Of a DNA stretch of 19,586 nt, positions 1 to 7,329 are shown one piece after another. Under the pieces are notes generated by a model that was given only the letters and a program-made list of their open reading frames with translations, was not told the DNA's origin and ran no database searches. Numbering within the stretch: position 1 is the first letter of the stretch; every line of letters starts with the position of its first letter. The position numbers and the translations under genes were made by a program. This stretch comes from JBEIHX01 sp044375455 (lineage in GTDB: Bacteria > Pseudomonadota > Alphaproteobacteria > Caulobacterales > Aquidulcibacteraceae): positions 1 to 19,586 of the forward strand of contig JBILMQ010000027.1 in NCBI GenBank assembly GCA_044375455.1, given 5' to 3'.

Positions 1-1
1 C

Positions 2-73
2 AAACACGCCGGCAAGGCGATGAAAGAGCACGCGGAAACTGAAGCGGCTCTGCATGTTCCTGGAATTCGCTGA
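2..73 (+). CDS. Possible C-terminal end of an upstream gene (partial)
   Basis: Only one forward frame stays open from the window edge to a TGA at 71-73. It would encode 23 residues ending in HVPGIR, rich in Lys, Glu and Ala, which looks like an ordinary charged helical C-terminus. No family can be recognised from so short a piece. It lies 35 bp before the next gene on the same strand. It could equally be noncoding sequence that happens to be open. Confidence 0.35.
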   Translation, partial: KHAGKAMKEHAETEAALHVPGIR

Positions 74-108
74 GAGCGGCTTGGACGGCCGCCAGCAAGG
101 AGCCGCTT

Positions 109-495
109 ATGACGCTTCACGACATCGTCGCCGCGGCCGGCGCAGCGCTCGGCGCCGGCATGGGGCTCTATGCCATGATCGACCCGGCCTGGGCCGCGCG
201 CCTCGTGCGCCTGCAGTCTGACCCTGCCAGACCCGGCGGCTTCGCCGAGTTCCGAGCCACCTATGGCGGGTTGTTTCTCGCCAGCCACGCCGGTGCGCTC
301 ATCGCCCTTCTCGCCCATCCGGCGGTCGCGCCATGGATCGCACTCCCGCTTGGTCTGGGCTGGGCCGGCGCCGGTGTCGGGCGAATGGTCTCGATCGGCC
401 TGGACAAGGTCTACTCGCCGTTCAACGCCGGATCTGTCATTTTCGAGCTCGCCATGGGCGCGGCGTTGCTGGCGCCGGCGATCGCCCGGACGTGA
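109..495 (+). CDS. Small integral membrane protein, DUF4345-like
   Basis: A 128-residue protein made almost wholly of hydrophobic helices, probably four: residues about 4-24, 48-66, 70-90 and 106-125. The stretch EFRATYGGLFLASH at about 47-60 at the start of the second helix, together with the size and four-helix layout, fits the DUF4345 family of uncharacterised membrane proteins; I make this match from memory of the family pattern. The start ATG at 109 has AAGGAG six bases upstream. The function is unknown. It is a stand-alone rightward gene converging with the DUF3833 gene, and a GC-rich hairpin overlaps its stop codon. Confidence 0.75.
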   Translation: MTLHDIVAAAGAALGAGMGLYAMIDPAWAARLVRLQSDPARPGGFAEFRATYGGLFLASHAGALIALLAHPAVAPWIALPLGLGWAGAGVGRMVSIGLDKVYSPFNAGSVIFELAMGAALLAPAIART

Positions 496-509
496 CCCCG
501 CGGCGGGGT
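495..509. other. GC-rich hairpin between convergent genes
   Basis: ACCCCG, three bases, then CGGGGT forms a perfect six-pair stem immediately after (and touching) the stop codon of the DUF4345-like gene. There is no T-run on either side, so it is not a classical intrinsic terminator. It may still slow polymerase or protect the 3' end in this short 67-bp convergent spacer. Confidence 0.3.
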
Positions 510-562
510 GAGGCCGACGCAGAGTGACTGCGCATCGTGCCGGCTGTGGCGCCTTTGGCGGG

Positions 563-1114
563 TCAGGAAGGTTTGCGAAAGACGATGGTCACCGAACCGA
601 TCGTCACGCCCCAGCGGCTGACATATGCCCGGTTGATCAGCACGCCGTCAGGTTGCAGCCACATGCGGTCATCAAAGGTGACCTTCCAGGCGCCGTCGCC
701 CATCTTCAGATTGACCTGGTACTTCCAGCTCAGAAACGACCCGTCGACGCGCCCCCTGGCGACGCCGATGATGTCATCAGCGCGACCCTCATAGCCCTCG
801 GAGGTGCGCCGGATCCGCCAAACACGCCGCTCTGTCGCCCCGTCATCATAGCGGAACCGCTCGTCCAGAACCAATTGGTCGTTCTCGACCCTGCCGGTCA
901 CATCCACCACGAACTGGCGGCGCAGGTTGCGGAAGCGGTCTTCGAAAACGCCATAGGCGCGGCTCTCACCGGCAAAATAGTTTTCCAGCACCAGCGCCGG
1001 GGCATGTCCGGCGGGGCGTTGCGGCAATTCAGTCGATGCACAGCCGACAACAGCGACGGCGCCGGCTGCAGCTGCTGCAGCGGTGCGCATCATGGACGGT
1101 GCGGGGTCTGGCAT
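563..1114 (-). CDS. DUF3833-family putative lipoprotein
   Basis: The mature part shows the features of DUF3833: an N-terminal ENYFAGESRAYGVFEDRFRNLRRQF segment (the key motif is AxGxFxDRFxxxRRxF), a middle LDERFRYDDG, and a C-terminal MWLQPDGVLINRAYVSRWG with final VTIVFRK. With the chosen ATG at 1114 the protein has 183 residues and a signal peptide whose lipobox VVGC places the lipidated Cys at residue 25. GGAG lies 12 bases before this ATG, a long spacing; ATGs at 1150, 1093 and 1090 are alternatives. The family has no established function; it is predicted to be anchored in the envelope. It is the last gene of the leftward block, 84 bp after the ribbon-helix-helix gene from this start. Confidence 0.82.
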   Translation of the reverse strand: MPDPAPSMMRTAAAAAAGAVAVVGCASTELPQRPAGHAPALVLENYFAGESRAYGVFEDRFRNLRRQFVVDVTGRVENDQLVLDERFRYDDGATERRVWRIRRTSEGYEGRADDIIGVARGRVDGSFLSWKYQVNLKMGDGAWKVTFDDRMWLQPDGVLINRAYVSRWGVTIGSVTIVFRKPS

Positions 1115-1198
1115 GGCGGGGATGTTCTCCAGGCGGCATGGGCGCCGCATGTGTTACCGTTCTGCTGTTTCTACGAAGCCGCTGGGGCTTTGGATCGT

Positions 1199-1426
1199 TC
1201 AGGGGCGCGGCTGACGGGCTGTGACGCACTTCAGGACATGCACCCGCAGGGCCGAGGCGAGGGGGGTATCGCCCCGACGCGCATCGACCCCGGCGAGCAG
1301 AACGCCAAGCAGACAGCCTTCCTGGTGCGCCAGATGCTCGAGCGCTTCCCAGAATTCCGGCTCAAGTGCGATGCTTGTACGGTGCCCGTTCACGCGCATC
1401 GATCGCTTCTGCAAACGTCCGGTCAT
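1199..1426 (-). CDS. Ribbon-helix-helix domain protein (RHH_4 type)
   Basis: A 75-residue basic protein. Residues about 8-22 (RSMRVNGHRTSIALE) form the beta-strand typical of the RHH_4 group, followed by a helix EPEFWEALEHLAHQEG and a second helix ending in SALRVHVLK. Such proteins dimerise and usually bind DNA, often regulating their own operon; no target is visible here. The start ATG at 1426 overlaps the stop codon of the ThuA-like gene in ATGA, which implies translational coupling. A longer open frame reaches back to 1570 but would lie inside the ThuA gene and lacks family support. In many alphaproteobacteria, as I recall, this gene follows a DUF4169 gene directly. Confidence 0.82.
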   Translation of the reverse strand: MTGRLQKRSMRVNGHRTSIALEPEFWEALEHLAHQEGCLLGVLLAGVDARRGDTPLASALRVHVLKCVTARQPRP

Positions 1427-2265
1427 GGCGCTGACGTCGGCGCACCTGCGGCCCAGGCGCGCGCAGGCGCTCCCGCCACCCAGCGCAGGGCATTTTCCAG
1501 GATGCGCCGTAGATGCGGGTTGGCGTAGGCCTCCGGCCCATCGCCGCACTGCAGATACACCAACGGACAACGCCCTGCCGCCTTGGCCCAGGCGATCAGC
1601 CGCGAGCCCGCAGGATGGGTCCAGCCTCGATTGGAGTGCATCTCACCGTCGCGCACGGCGCGCGCCGCCGAGTAGAATCTGTCGGCGGTGAAGACGTGAT
1701 CGGCGCTCAGCAGCGGCGTGACCTCGGCGTCGAACACCGGGGCGAGATAGAGTTCGTCGCGCACTGCAAAGCGATCAGGAATGCCCTCCAGGACCGGATG
1801 GTCGCTGCTTTCGCGCATTGCTTCGTAGGAAACCTCATGACGATAGCCGGAGTCCGGCATCTGCTGCCCGCGTACCGTTCCCGGCAGATACAGGAAACGC
1901 CCGCCCAGAATGTCTGCATACGCATCACCCCAGGCTGGCCAACCGGCGATGGCGTGGTGCAAGGCGACAATCCCCTTGCCGCTGGTGAGTAGCCGCCCCC
2001 AGGCCTGCTTGAGGCGCTCTGAGGGTGCATGAAAAATCGGGCCGCCTGGAGCAAATTCGATGCCTGGCATGTCGTAAAGCAGCAGGACCTGGTAAGGGCC
2101 AAGCGCTGCCGGGTCGAAGAAATGTTCCGCCGCCGGATGCTCTACCGCGGTGACGCTGACCCCCTGCATGGCGTCGAATTGGGCGAAGAATGCGTCGCGC
2201 GCGAATGGATGCCCTTTGACCGCGGCCAGAACCTGCAGGGGCGCGCTCGGGCGGTAGAGCCCCAC
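1423..2265 (-). CDS. ThuA-like domain protein
   Basis: About 280 residues with the ThuA-like (trehalose utilisation, glutamine-amidotransferase-like) fold. Visible landmarks are VLLLYDMPG in the first third, GKGIVALHHAIAGWPAW in the middle, then SDHPVLEGIP, DELYLAP and a C-terminal RLIAWAKAAGRCPLVYLQCGDG ending in NALRWVAG. ThuA-like proteins act on or bind sugar derivatives in the few studied cases; the substrate here is unknown. I choose the GTG at 2265: GAGAGG lies nine bases upstream, inside the last codons of the DUF4169 gene, whose TGA is four bases before the GTG. An ATG at 2331 would add 22 Arg-rich residues overlapping DUF4169 and looks less likely. The 3' end overlaps the next start codon (ATGA). 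Confidence 0.85.
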   Translation of the reverse strand: MGLYRPSAPLQVLAAVKGHPFARDAFFAQFDAMQGVSVTAVEHPAAEHFFDPAALGPYQVLLLYDMPGIEFAPGGPIFHAPSERLKQAWGRLLTSGKGIVALHHAIAGWPAWGDAYADILGGRFLYLPGTVRGQQMPDSGYRHEVSYEAMRESSDHPVLEGIPDRFAVRDELYLAPVFDAEVTPLLSADHVFTADRFYSAARAVRDGEMHSNRGWTHPAGSRLIAWAKAAGRCPLVYLQCGDGPEAYANPHLRRILENALRWVAGAPARAWAAGAPTSAP

Positions 2266-2269
2266 CGGT

Positions 2270-2446
2270 TCAATCCTCTCGCCGGGCCTGGTCGAGCGTC
2301 TTGTCCTTGCGCCGTCGCTCTGCAGCCGCACCCGCCTTTTCAGCCTTGGTGCGCGAGAACTTAACCCGATTTTCGGCCGCCTTCGCCTCGGCCTGCGCCC
2401 GCATCCGCGCCTTGCGCTGCTTGTTGAGATTGATTACCTCGGCCAT
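2270..2446 (-). CDS. DUF4169-family small basic protein
   Basis: A 58-residue, highly charged protein starting MAEVINLNKQRKAR and containing AENRVKFSRTKAEK, the two hallmark segments of DUF4169, a small family of unknown function widespread in alphaproteobacteria. The whole sequence should be a continuous helix rich in Lys, Arg, Glu and Ala. The start ATG at 2446 is preceded by GGGGAG eight bases upstream. A longer open frame extends to 2731, but its upstream part has no family character and low coding quality. This is the first gene of a coupled leftward set: the ThuA-like GTG starts four bases after its stop. Confidence 0.88.
   Translation of the reverse strand: MAEVINLNKQRKARMRAQAEAKAAENRVKFSRTKAEKAGAAAERRRKDKTLDQARRED
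2275..2280 (-). promoter_or_regulatory. Ribosome binding site deciding the ThuA-like GTG start
   Basis: On the minus strand GAGAGG sits nine bases before the GTG at 2265 and within the codons for the last residues of the DUF4169 protein. Terminating ribosomes would therefore meet the next start at once. This supports the GTG over the ATG at 2331. Confidence 0.5.
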
Positions 2447-2727
2447 TGCAACTCCCCTGGCGTCACGATATCGGGCCTGTCGCCGCGCCGCAATCGTTTG
2501 GCCTTCGTCTCTGGCCTTCGTCTCTGGCGCCGCCTGGAGCTTTCGTTCGCCCACCCTGGGCCGGCCGGGACGCGACAGAGCCGTTGCGGGTTTCGCACTC
2601 ATCTTTGGCGGCGCGCACCAGCAGCATCCAGCTCGGCCGACCGGGAGCGGGCTCATCCATCGCTTGGTGCAAGCCACGCCGAAAGGCGTGCGCCGCCTGC
2701 CCGCGCTCCGCCCGCGTCGGTTCTGCC
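2447..2727. other. Spacer with a 13-bp tandem duplication
   Basis: These 281 bp lie between the VOC gene and the DUF4169 gene. They are open in several frames, but no translation resembles a family. A 13-bp unit, GGCCTTCGTCTCT, occurs twice in a row at 2500-2525. The spacer probably carries the promoter of the DUF4169 set, but I do not see convincing -35/-10 elements. Confidence 0.45.
2500..2525. repeat. 13-bp perfect tandem duplication
   Basis: GGCCTTCGTCTCT occurs twice without a gap. Thirteen is not a multiple of three, which fits a noncoding location. Confidence 0.8.
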
Positions 2728-3372
2728 TCACGGCAGGCGCTGGTTAAGTTCCAGATACGCCCCGTCCGGGTCCCAGATGTGGCAGCTCAGGACCCGGATT
2801 GCCGGCCCGCCGTCGCGGCCGGGATACTCCGCCACCCCTGGCGCGACGGCAAGGCGCACGCCGGGGGTCGCCGCCGCGGCTGCACAGGTCTTCGCCGCGT
2901 CATCGACCGCGGTGACGATGATGTGGCTGGCGATGTCATGCTCATGTGGTGGTTTGCGCCGCCGCGGTCTCAGAGGAGGGTCCGTATACTGCAGCAGGCC
3001 GATCCAGCCGATCCATGGGTCGTTGGCGTTCAGAAGAACAAGCCGGATTGCCCGTCCTGGAACGCCCCTGGCGAAAGCGGGGCTCGAAACCGTCATCGCC
3101 TCATCATAGTTGACCTTCATGCCGAGTGCGTCGCGATAGAGTTTCAGGCTCGCTTCAATGTCGCGCACAACAATCGTCACACGGCGAATGTCGATCGGCG
3201 CGCGGGCGTCAGGCGTCGCGAGAACACCGGCGGGGCGAGCAGCCGGCTGCGCCACTGCCGGCGCGGCGGCGACAGCCCACGCGATCACCCCGGCCAGGGC
3301 GGCCAAACACGCCAGGATTGCCGCCCATGCGGACACGGGAGGGCGCGCGATGGAGGCTGCGATGCCGGGCAT
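2728..3372 (-). CDS. Exported VOC-superfamily (glyoxalase-like) protein
   Basis: About 214 residues. An N-terminal hydrophobic stretch (about residues 14-42, ending AAPAVAQ with an AxA-type site) predicts export or a membrane anchor. The rest is one VOC module pair: VTIVVRDIEASLKLYRDALGM opens it, HIIVTAVDD starts the second half, and DPDGAYLELNQ closes it. The second-half His and the final Glu of the usual metal site are present, while the first-half ligand position appears to be Arg (RRVTIVV), so metal binding is uncertain. VOC enzymes include glyoxalases, dioxygenases and resistance proteins, and the substrate cannot be told. The ATG at 3372 has GGAG eight bases upstream; an ATG at 3429 is an alternative. 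Confidence 0.85.
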   Translation of the reverse strand: MPGIAASIARPPVSAWAAILACLAALAGVIAWAVAAAPAVAQPAARPAGVLATPDARAPIDIRRVTIVVRDIEASLKLYRDALGMKVNYDEAMTVSSPAFARGVPGRAIRLVLLNANDPWIGWIGLLQYTDPPLRPRRRKPPHEHDIASHIIVTAVDDAAKTCAAAAATPGVRLAVAPGVAEYPGRDGGPAIRVLSCHIWDPDGAYLELNQRLP

Positions 3373-3563
3373 GTGCGGTGCTCCAGGGGGCAAAGCCCAA
3401 AGCTGCGCGTCTCGTCTTGGCAGCGTCAATCGCGTGCTGGCAGGCCATTCGTCGCAGCGCCTTCATCTTGCCGCGGCTTCATGGCAGGAACCAGCGGAGT
3501 CGGCGACGCGTGGGGATGATGCGCCGGCGGATGCGTCCAACCGATGGGCGTCGGGGAGCCTGC

Positions 3564-4661
3564 ATGCGCGGAACAGCCGCCTTCGTTGTCGTGATCGCGC
3601 TGTCCGCCATCGCGTGCGCGGCGGCGTTCCTCGCCATCGCCAGTATTACCAGGGATCTCGACGTCAACGCAGTGCTGGCTGGCGATCTCACCGGCGCGTC
3701 GATCGCCAACCTGATCGCTCTCGTGTCGTTCGTGCTCGGGACAGCCGCCACGCTGGCCGGCGCGCTCGCCAGCGTCGTCGTGGCCAATCTCGCGTTGCGC
3801 CTGTCGAGCGAGGCGGAGCGGCGCGAGGCCGTCGCGTTCGCAACCACGCGCATCGAGACGGCGAGCGCCCACTTTGCCAGGATTGTTGCCGGACTTAACC
3901 GATTGATCGGCGCAACGGGGCTTCTTGAGGCCCAGGTGCGCGCCTTCGCGCGTCGGCGCGCGCACGGCGTGACGCGGCTGGCGCCGGATGACGCGGAGAC
4001 CCTCGCCCGGGCGGCGTCCGGCGCCGGGGCGCAGGTGGCCGATGCGCTGGAACGTCTCGCTGAGGCCATCGAAGCCACGCTGTGTGACGAGTTCGCCCGC
4101 TTTGCGCTGCAAAGCACCGCAGAGACGGAGAAGCCTGGCTGGCTGGCCGATCTCGGGCATGCCTTCGCCAGGACGCCACAGGCTGGACGCCCGCCGTCTT
4201 TGCACGATCTGGCGGATTTTGTGGCCCGATTGCGGGCCGGCGCGCAGACCCTGCGCGCCGATGTCGCTGGATCAATCGCAACCGCGTGGGGCGGCTTGCC
4301 CGCCGCGCTGCGCCGCGATCCGGAAAGCCACGAGATCCTGGATCGGCCCGCCACCCTGTTCTTTTTCGCGGGCAATCTGGTTGATCTGCGTACCGGTGAG
4401 ATCGGTGATACCGGTGCGTGCTACGCGGTGCGGGCCGGCGCAGCCATGGTGGCTGATTTTGCCGGCGCTCTGCCCAACCGCGCGGCGCTGCGCGCCGCCT
4501 GCCTGCAGCGTTACGCCGAAGCGCTGCCGCGCCGCGGCGTCGCCCTGCAGGCGGATTTTGATCCGGAAAGAGCCTTCTCCCGCGCCTTCCGAGCGGCGCT
4601 GGAGGATGCGCGCGGGCTGAACGCGCCGCTCGGCGAAGTGGCGAAACCGCCGCCAGCGTGA
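3564..4661 (+). CDS. Unrecognised membrane protein with two N-terminal helices
   Basis: A 365-residue protein that I cannot place in a family. Residues about 5-28 and 48-78 are strongly hydrophobic and should form two transmembrane helices; the rest is a soluble, Ala- and Arg-rich, mostly helical domain (about 80-260 heptad-like) followed by a more mixed part around residues 255-330 (LFFFAGNLVDLRTGEIGD). The ATG at 3564 has GGGGAG five bases upstream and opens the first helix, so it is preferred over upstream in-frame starts from 3126, whose sequence overlaps the VOC gene on the other strand. Its TGA overlaps a GTG that begins the open frame of ubiA. Confidence 0.72.
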   Translation: MRGTAAFVVVIALSAIACAAAFLAIASITRDLDVNAVLAGDLTGASIANLIALVSFVLGTAATLAGALASVVVANLALRLSSEAERREAVAFATTRIETASAHFARIVAGLNRLIGATGLLEAQVRAFARRRAHGVTRLAPDDAETLARAASGAGAQVADALERLAEAIEATLCDEFARFALQSTAETEKPGWLADLGHAFARTPQAGRPPSLHDLADFVARLRAGAQTLRADVAGSIATAWGGLPAALRRDPESHEILDRPATLFFFAGNLVDLRTGEIGDTGACYAVRAGAAMVADFAGALPNRAALRAACLQRYAEALPRRGVALQADFDPERAFSRAFRAALEDARGLNAPLGEVAKPPPA

Positions 4662-4717
4662 GGCGCAGCTTGTCAGGGCCGTCGCGCGTGCACTATCCCC
4701 CCAGGAATGCCCACGCC

Positions 4718-4743
4718 AGTCATATCCCCCAGTCATATCCGCC
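4718..4743. repeat. 13-bp tandem duplication before ubiA
   Basis: AGTCATATCCCCC is followed at once by AGTCATATCCGCC, one mismatch. The second copy ends four bases before the preferred ubiA ATG, so it occupies the place where a ribosome binding site would be expected, and no good Shine-Dalgarno sequence is seen there. Confidence 0.75.
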
Positions 4744-4747
4744 AGCA

Positions 4748-5674
4748 ATGTCTCCTGAGCTGAGGCCCGCAGACGCCGCGCCGGGATCCTGGGTGGATCG
4801 CCTGCCGGGCGTCCTGCAGCCGCTCGCGCGCCTGTCGCGCTGGGATCGGCCGGTCGGCGTTTGGCTGCTCGCGATCCCGTGCTGGGCCGGGCTCGCCTTC
4901 GGCCGCCTCGGCGTTGGCTTCGGTGCGCAAGACGCAGGTCTGTGTCTGCTGTTTCTGTGCGGGGCCGCCGCCATGCGTGGGGCCGGTTGCACCTACAACG
5001 ACATTATCGACCGCGACATCGACGCCAAGGTGACCCGCACGGCCGGCCGGCCGCTGCCGGCTGGTCAGATCGGCCTTCGCGGGGCCTGGGCATGGCTCGT
5101 CGTCCAGTGCCTTGTCGGGCTTGGTGTGCTGATCTGTCTGCCGTCCGCCGCCCGCCTCGTCGCGCTTGCCGCCTTGCCGCTGGTGGCGGCCTATCCATTC
5201 ATGAAACGGATCACCTGGTGGCCCCAGGCTTGGCTTGGCCTCACGTTCAACTGGGGCGCTCTGGTCGCCGTCGCCGCGGCTGCCGGCGCGCTCGATCCGG
5301 CGGCGATCCTGTTCTATGTCGGACTGGCCCTATGGACGCTCGGCTATGACACGATCTACGCGCTGCAGGATGTGGAAGACGACGCTCTGATCGGCGTGCG
5401 TTCCACAGCACGCCGCTTCGCGGCCGCCACCCGCCCGGCGATCGGGGCAGTCTATGGGCTCGCCTGCGCCGCCACAGCTGCGGCATGCCTGGCCGCCGGA
5501 GGGACAGCAGGCGCTCTCGCCGTCGCACCGTTTGCGCTGCATCTTGCGTGGCAGACTGCGCACACGCGCCCCGATCTCGGGACCGGCGCGCTCCTCGTTT
5601 TCAAATCGAACCGGGAGGCGGGACTGCTGCTGACGGCCGGGCTGGCGCTGGTCGTCATGCTGGGCGCGCACTGA
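4748..5674 (+). CDS. ubiA: 4-hydroxybenzoate polyprenyltransferase
   Basis: UbiA is the membrane prenyltransferase that joins a polyprenyl chain to 4-hydroxybenzoate in ubiquinone synthesis. The 308-residue protein has both diagnostic Asp-rich motifs: NDIIDRDID at residues 84-92 (NDxxDxxxD) and YDTIYALQDVEDD at 200-212 (YDxxYAxxDxxDD), each in a loop between hydrophobic helices. Eight to nine membrane helices are visible. RWDRPVGVWLLAIPCW near residue 31 is also typical. I prefer ATG 4748 because family similarity begins just after it. The frame is open back to a GTG at 4658 that overlaps the stop of the preceding gene (GTGA), so a 30-residue longer form coupled to that gene is possible. Confidence 0.93.
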   Translation: MSPELRPADAAPGSWVDRLPGVLQPLARLSRWDRPVGVWLLAIPCWAGLAFGRLGVGFGAQDAGLCLLFLCGAAAMRGAGCTYNDIIDRDIDAKVTRTAGRPLPAGQIGLRGAWAWLVVQCLVGLGVLICLPSAARLVALAALPLVAAYPFMKRITWWPQAWLGLTFNWGALVAVAAAAGALDPAAILFYVGLALWTLGYDTIYALQDVEDDALIGVRSTARRFAAATRPAIGAVYGLACAATAAACLAAGGTAGALAVAPFALHLAWQTAHTRPDLGTGALLVFKSNREAGLLLTAGLALVVMLGAH

Positions 5675-5800
5675 CCCGCGCGACCTGCGCCCGCCCGCCG
5701 GTGTCGCGCGACGCTGCAGACGCGGCATAAAATTCCATTTTCGTTGCGCCGCCTCACGTGCTTCTTGGGCGCGTTGAAAATTTGCAAACGGGGTGCTGCG

Positions 5801-6598
5801 ATGTCGTTGGTGAAATTGTCGATCGAAGGCGCAGTGGCGGTCATGACGATCGACCGCCCGGAGGCGCTCAACGCGCTTGGCGAACCTGGCGATGGCGACG
5901 CGTTCGCTTCGGTTTGCGCCGAGATCGCCGGCAACCGTGCGATCGGCTGCGCCATCCTGACCGGCGCAGGGCGGGCGTTTTCGGCGGGTGGCAACGTCAA
6001 GGCCATGCAGACCCGCAGCGGCGCCTTCGCTGGTGCTCCCTATGAGGTAGCGCAGGGGTATCGGACCAATATCCACCGCATCGTGAAGTCGCTCTACAAC
6101 CTGGAGGTTCCCCTGATCGCGGCGGTCAATGGCCCAGCCATCGGGCTTGGCTGCGATGTCGCGTGCATGGCTGACATCCGGATCGCCGCGGACACGGCGA
6201 AGTTCGGGGTGACCTTTCTGAAGCTCGGTCTCATTCCCGGTGATGGCGGGGCATGGTTGTTGCCCCGCACGGTGGGCTTGAGCCGCGCTGCGGAGTTGCT
6301 GTTCACCGGCGATGTCATTGATGCGGCGACCGCGGAGCGCTGGGGGCTGGTGTCGCATGTCGCGCCGGCCGGTGACCTACTGGTGCAGGCGCGCGCGCTC
6401 GCCGCTCGCATTGCAGCCCAGCCGCCGCAATCCCTGCGTCTGGCCAAGACCCTGCTGCGCCAGGGTCAGACGGCGACATACGAAACACTCATGGAAATGT
6501 CGGCGATGGCCCAGTCCATGATGCACCATACCGAGGATCACATGGAAGGCGTGGCTGCGATCCTGGAGAAGCGCACCCCGTCCTTCCACGGACGTTGA
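5801..6598 (+). CDS. Crotonase/enoyl-CoA hydratase-family protein, atypical active site
   Basis: A 265-residue crotonase-fold protein. MTIDRPEALNAL (15-26) and the oxyanion-hole segments FSAGGNVKAM (60-69) and NGPAIGLGCDVACMADIRIA (110-129) are clear. Compared with rat mitochondrial enoyl-CoA hydratase, Glu144 corresponds to Asp119 and Glu164 to Phe139, while Asp148 (in LIPGDGGAW) sits where PaaG-type isomerases and 4-chlorobenzoyl-CoA dehalogenase carry an Asp. This suggests isomerase or other acyl-CoA chemistry rather than plain hydration; that step is inference. The ATG at 5801 begins the family-like part. An AT-rich patch at 5728-5740 (TAAAAT) may be part of a promoter. It begins a rightward acyl-CoA gene group. 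Confidence 0.9.
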   Translation: MSLVKLSIEGAVAVMTIDRPEALNALGEPGDGDAFASVCAEIAGNRAIGCAILTGAGRAFSAGGNVKAMQTRSGAFAGAPYEVAQGYRTNIHRIVKSLYNLEVPLIAAVNGPAIGLGCDVACMADIRIAADTAKFGVTFLKLGLIPGDGGAWLLPRTVGLSRAAELLFTGDVIDAATAERWGLVSHVAPAGDLLVQARALAARIAAQPPQSLRLAKTLLRQGQTATYETLMEMSAMAQSMMHHTEDHMEGVAAILEKRTPSFHGR

Positions 6599-6672
6599 TC
6601 GGGCTTCGTCCCGGCTCGCCGCACCGACACCGGCGAGCGGATATTCGAGGCCTGCAGGAAAGGGAAAACGCA

Positions 6673-7179
6673 ATGCGCCTTCCAACCATGATCCTTGTCG
6701 GGGCCCTGCTTGTGAGCGCCTGCGCGCCGCTGACCCAAAACGCGCGGCGACCGGACAGTTCCGTGGCTGCAACCGTTGTTGCGCCCACCCCCGTCACGCC
6801 TGCCTGGATGGCGGCCGATGGGGCCGGGGAAACAGCGCTCATCTTCGGCGTTCTGGGCGGCGACACGCAACTGGTGCTGTCCTGCTCAATGACCCCGAAG
6901 ACCTTCAAGGTGGTTGCGAACGGACTGAGCGGCGAGGGCTGGGTTGCGGGAGACAGAGCGTTCTTGATTGTCGGAACGGCGTCGTTCGAGGCAGAGGCTC
7001 GGCCCAGCGGGCAGGGCGGCGCCAGGATCATCGAATTCTCGCTTCCCCTGACCGAGGGTCTGATCGCCGCGCTCGCCACGGCTGGCCCCGTGCGTGTCAA
7101 CTTCAAGGGGCGGATCCAGACAGCCCCCGCAGACGCGCAGCTGCGCGAGCTTGGCCAAACCTGCGGCCTCTGGATCTGA
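6673..7179 (+). CDS. Small putative lipoprotein of unknown function
   Basis: A 168-residue protein. It opens with a short signal peptide and the lipobox VSAC, placing the lipidated Cys at residue 17, so it is probably anchored to the membrane on the periplasmic side. The mature part has beta-rich, mixed sequence (for example GAGETALIFGVLGGDTQLVLSCSM and a second Cys near the C-terminus, QTCGLWI); the two mature cysteines could form a disulfide. I do not recognise a family. The ATG at 6673 has AGGAAAGGG nearby upstream. It starts 74 bp after the crotonase gene and may be cotranscribed with it. Confidence 0.78.
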   Translation: MRLPTMILVGALLVSACAPLTQNARRPDSSVAATVVAPTPVTPAWMAADGAGETALIFGVLGGDTQLVLSCSMTPKTFKVVANGLSGEGWVAGDRAFLIVGTASFEAEARPSGQGGARIIEFSLPLTEGLIAALATAGPVRVNFKGRIQTAPADAQLRELGQTCGLWI

Positions 7180-7273
7180 CGCGCCGGCCTCGGTGGGCTC
7201 AGCGCCACGCCCGCCCGCTTTGCAGAACACGCTGAAGCGGTGTGCCGCGGTGCGGCTTGACCCTGCGGCGCTA

Positions 7274-7301
7274 TTGCGGCGGCGCTGACAGGGCCTATCA
7301 T
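7274..7301 (+). promoter_or_regulatory. Candidate promoter for the ABM/acyl-CoA dehydrogenase pair
   Basis: TTGCGG (7274-7279), a 16-bp spacer and TATCAT (7296-7301, five of six matches to TATAAT) lie just upstream of a strong AAGGAGG at 7317-7323. The -35 match is weak (three of six), so this is tentative. Confidence 0.3.
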
Positions 7302-7329
7302 GAAAGCTGCATCATCAAGGAGGCGCACC

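Noticed and set aside
524..1528. A 334-codon open frame on the plus strand
   Set aside because: It is antisense to the DUF3833, RHH and ThuA-like genes, has no family features, and long antisense frames are expected in GC-rich DNA.
2446..3519. A 357-codon plus-strand open frame
   Set aside because: It runs antisense through the VOC gene, whose domain pattern is clear, and its own translation is Arg/Gly-rich without motifs.
5330..6358. A 342-codon minus-strand open frame
   Set aside because: It is antisense to ubiA and the crotonase gene and its product has no recognisable domain.
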